Positions 63,026-64,000 of a stretch of 64,000 nucleotides of DNA are shown piece by piece (within the stretch, counting starts at the first letter, position 1; each line of letters opens with the position of its first letter). Source of the stretch: JAAYBQ01 sp035403465 (lineage in GTDB: Bacteria > Spirochaetota > UBA4802 > UBA5550); contig DAONFG010000001.1 of NCBI GenBank assembly GCA_035403465.1, positions 1 to 64,000 on the forward strand, written 5' to 3'. The translations under genes and the position numbers were made by a program. The notes beneath the pieces are model-generated. The model saw only the letters and a program-made list of their open reading frames with translations, did no database searches and was not told the DNA's origin.

Positions 63026-63901
63026 TCAACCCCAGTTAAGTTTCTCTCTCAGGATAGCATAGTAGTTTTTTTCAGGGTGAAGGATGAGTTTCATTTTTTT
63101 ATCAGATTTCATAAAGTTAATTTCATCACTGCCATTCAATTCGATAGCCACCTGACCGTCTATTGTCAATAATAAATTTGTACGATCAGTCAGTGTCTTA
63201 GCCGTGGTAACTGAGGTTACAGGGAGAACGACCGGTCTTATAGAGAGAGAATGCGGGCACACCGGATTCACTATATAAACGTCATTAGCCATGGGAGTAA
63301 TAATCGGTCCGCCTGCCGAGAGGGAATATGCGGTTGAGCCCGTTGCTGTTGCAATAATAAGTCCGTCGCCTGAATACCTGTTCATAAACAAGCCGTCTAT
63401 ATGAAGCTCGATTTCTATCGCTCTTGAAAATGCCCCTTTTGTAATAACCGCATCATTAAAAAAGAACATTGTAGTTTCAATACCGTTTCTGCTGTGAACC
63501 GCCTGCATGACTGTTTTTTCAGTCGCCGTGTAGTACCCATCAAGAATTTTCAGAAGATGTTTTTCATATTCATCAGGGTTGAATTCTGTAAGGAAACCAA
63601 GTTTACCCCTGTTAATACCGAAGATGGGGGCTCCCGAATCAATAAACATACGGGCTGTTTTAAGAAAGGTGCCATCACCTCCGATTGCAATTATCAGGTC
63701 CGGCTGGATAGAGGTATCATTATTGTTTGTAATGTATTCGGATATACCGGGATAGGATGCCAGTCCATAATCAGGAATACTTATATTGATTTTTCTTTCT
63801 GATAAAAGGCCGCATATTTTTACAATAATAGCAATTGATATATCATCATCAGGCCTGCAATTTATTGCGACATTTTTAATTGTTTTATTCTTCGAGATCA
63901 T
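63026..63901 (-). CDS. nadK: NAD kinase
   Basis: 291 aa. LIIAIGGDGTFLKTARMF is the diagnostic GGDG motif (Asp76), and NRGKLGFLTEF, SGDGLIIATATGSTAYSLSAGG form the substrate-binding parts. It phosphorylates NAD to NADP. Its start overlaps the end of an upstream gene by 17 bases, and recN follows; nadK-recN is a common pairing. Confidence 0.96.
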   Translation of the reverse strand: MISKNKTIKNVAINCRPDDDISIAIIVKICGLLSERKINISIPDYGLASYPGISEYITNNNDTSIQPDLIIAIGGDGTFLKTARMFIDSGAPIFGINRGKLGFLTEFNPDEYEKHLLKILDGYYTATEKTVMQAVHSRNGIETTMFFFNDAVITKGAFSRAIEIELHIDGLFMNRYSGDGLIIATATGSTAYSLSAGGPIITPMANDVYIVNPVCPHSLSIRPVVLPVTSVTTAKTLTDRTNLLLTIDGQVAIELNGSDEINFMKSDKKMKLILHPEKNYYAILREKLNWG

Positions 63902-64000
63902 AATTAAACTTCATAATTAATCCGGGATTTCTGTCAATAAACTGTACAATATCATTTTGTTTTAATTCAAACAGAGATACATGTCCCGTATTCCTGAATG
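63885..64000 (-). CDS. 3' end of an unidentified gene (partial)
   Basis: Reading from the window edge on the minus strand, one frame stays open for 37 codons, ending NPGLIMKFNYDLEE before a TAA at 63885-63887. The residues SLFELKQNDIVQFIDRNPGL form a plausible C-terminal helix. It overlaps the nadK start by 17 bases, the spacing of a coupled operon gene. The product cannot be named from this fragment. Confidence 0.55.
   Translation of the reverse strand, partial: FRNTGHVSLFELKQNDIVQFIDRNPGLIMKFNYDLEE

Overview
The window looks like a chromosomal origin region of a diderm, moderately AT-rich bacterium. I lean towards a spirochaete or a close relative. The reasons are the order dnaA-dnaN-recF-DUF721-DUF370-gyrB-gyrA, a 5S rRNA gene standing alone with its own promoter and terminators, relaxed lipoprotein signal sequences, several outer-membrane beta-barrels, an XPB-type helicase and RsbU/STAS signalling proteins. 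This taxonomic call is inference from gene content, not a database match.

Region by region. (1) 1-4900 is accessory DNA: three copies of a ~140-bp repeat, unknown proteins, a secreted ankyrin-repeat protein, a frameshifted partial copy of it, and a truncated IS91-like transposase. Two repeat copies identical at 140 of 142 bases bracket 330-4179. (2) 4970-10185 is a tightly coupled operon: a CDGSH iron-sulfur protein, then cytochrome c maturation genes ccmA-F. It includes a 37-aa CcmD, and CcmE carries cysteine in place of the usual haem-binding histidine. (3) 10211-26445 is mixed housekeeping and envelope DNA: ogt, ribF, a VanZ-like protein, TPR and HEAT proteins, an LPP20/FlgT-like lipoprotein, a radical SAM enzyme, lysS, a secreted HExxH protein with a 44-aa membrane protein upstream, a split lysO, panE, a beta-barrel and surE. 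(4) 26447-36728 is the origin and replication operon. DnaA-box-like sites lie on both sides of dnaA, including a perfect 20-bp palindrome made of two opposed boxes just before its TTG start. (5) 36747-42064 holds the 5S rRNA, a second LPP20-like lipoprotein, a membrane protein, an operon purN/PP-loop ATPase/moeA, and a divergent XRE regulator. (6) 42118-53562 holds an FGGY kinase, STAS protein, propeller-DUF4015 protein, XPB helicase, glycosyltransferase, PC4-like protein, REC-PP2C phosphatase, B12-type radical SAM protein, pyrF and a macro-domain protein. (7) 53569-64000 holds a MogA/MoaB protein, ispD with a coupled toroid-like protein, a beta-barrel, a 3-hydroxyacyl-CoA dehydrogenase, an unknown 588-aa protein, an MnmC-like methyltransferase, acylphosphatase, a HExxH protein, recN, NAD kinase, and the 3' end of a further gene.

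No tRNA, CRISPR array or intact mobile element was found. Most genes are ordinary. The parts most worth following up are the repeat-bounded accessory block, the Cys-type Ccm operon with its CDGSH leader, the small membrane protein beside the secreted HExxH protein, the ispD/toroid pair, and the origin architecture.
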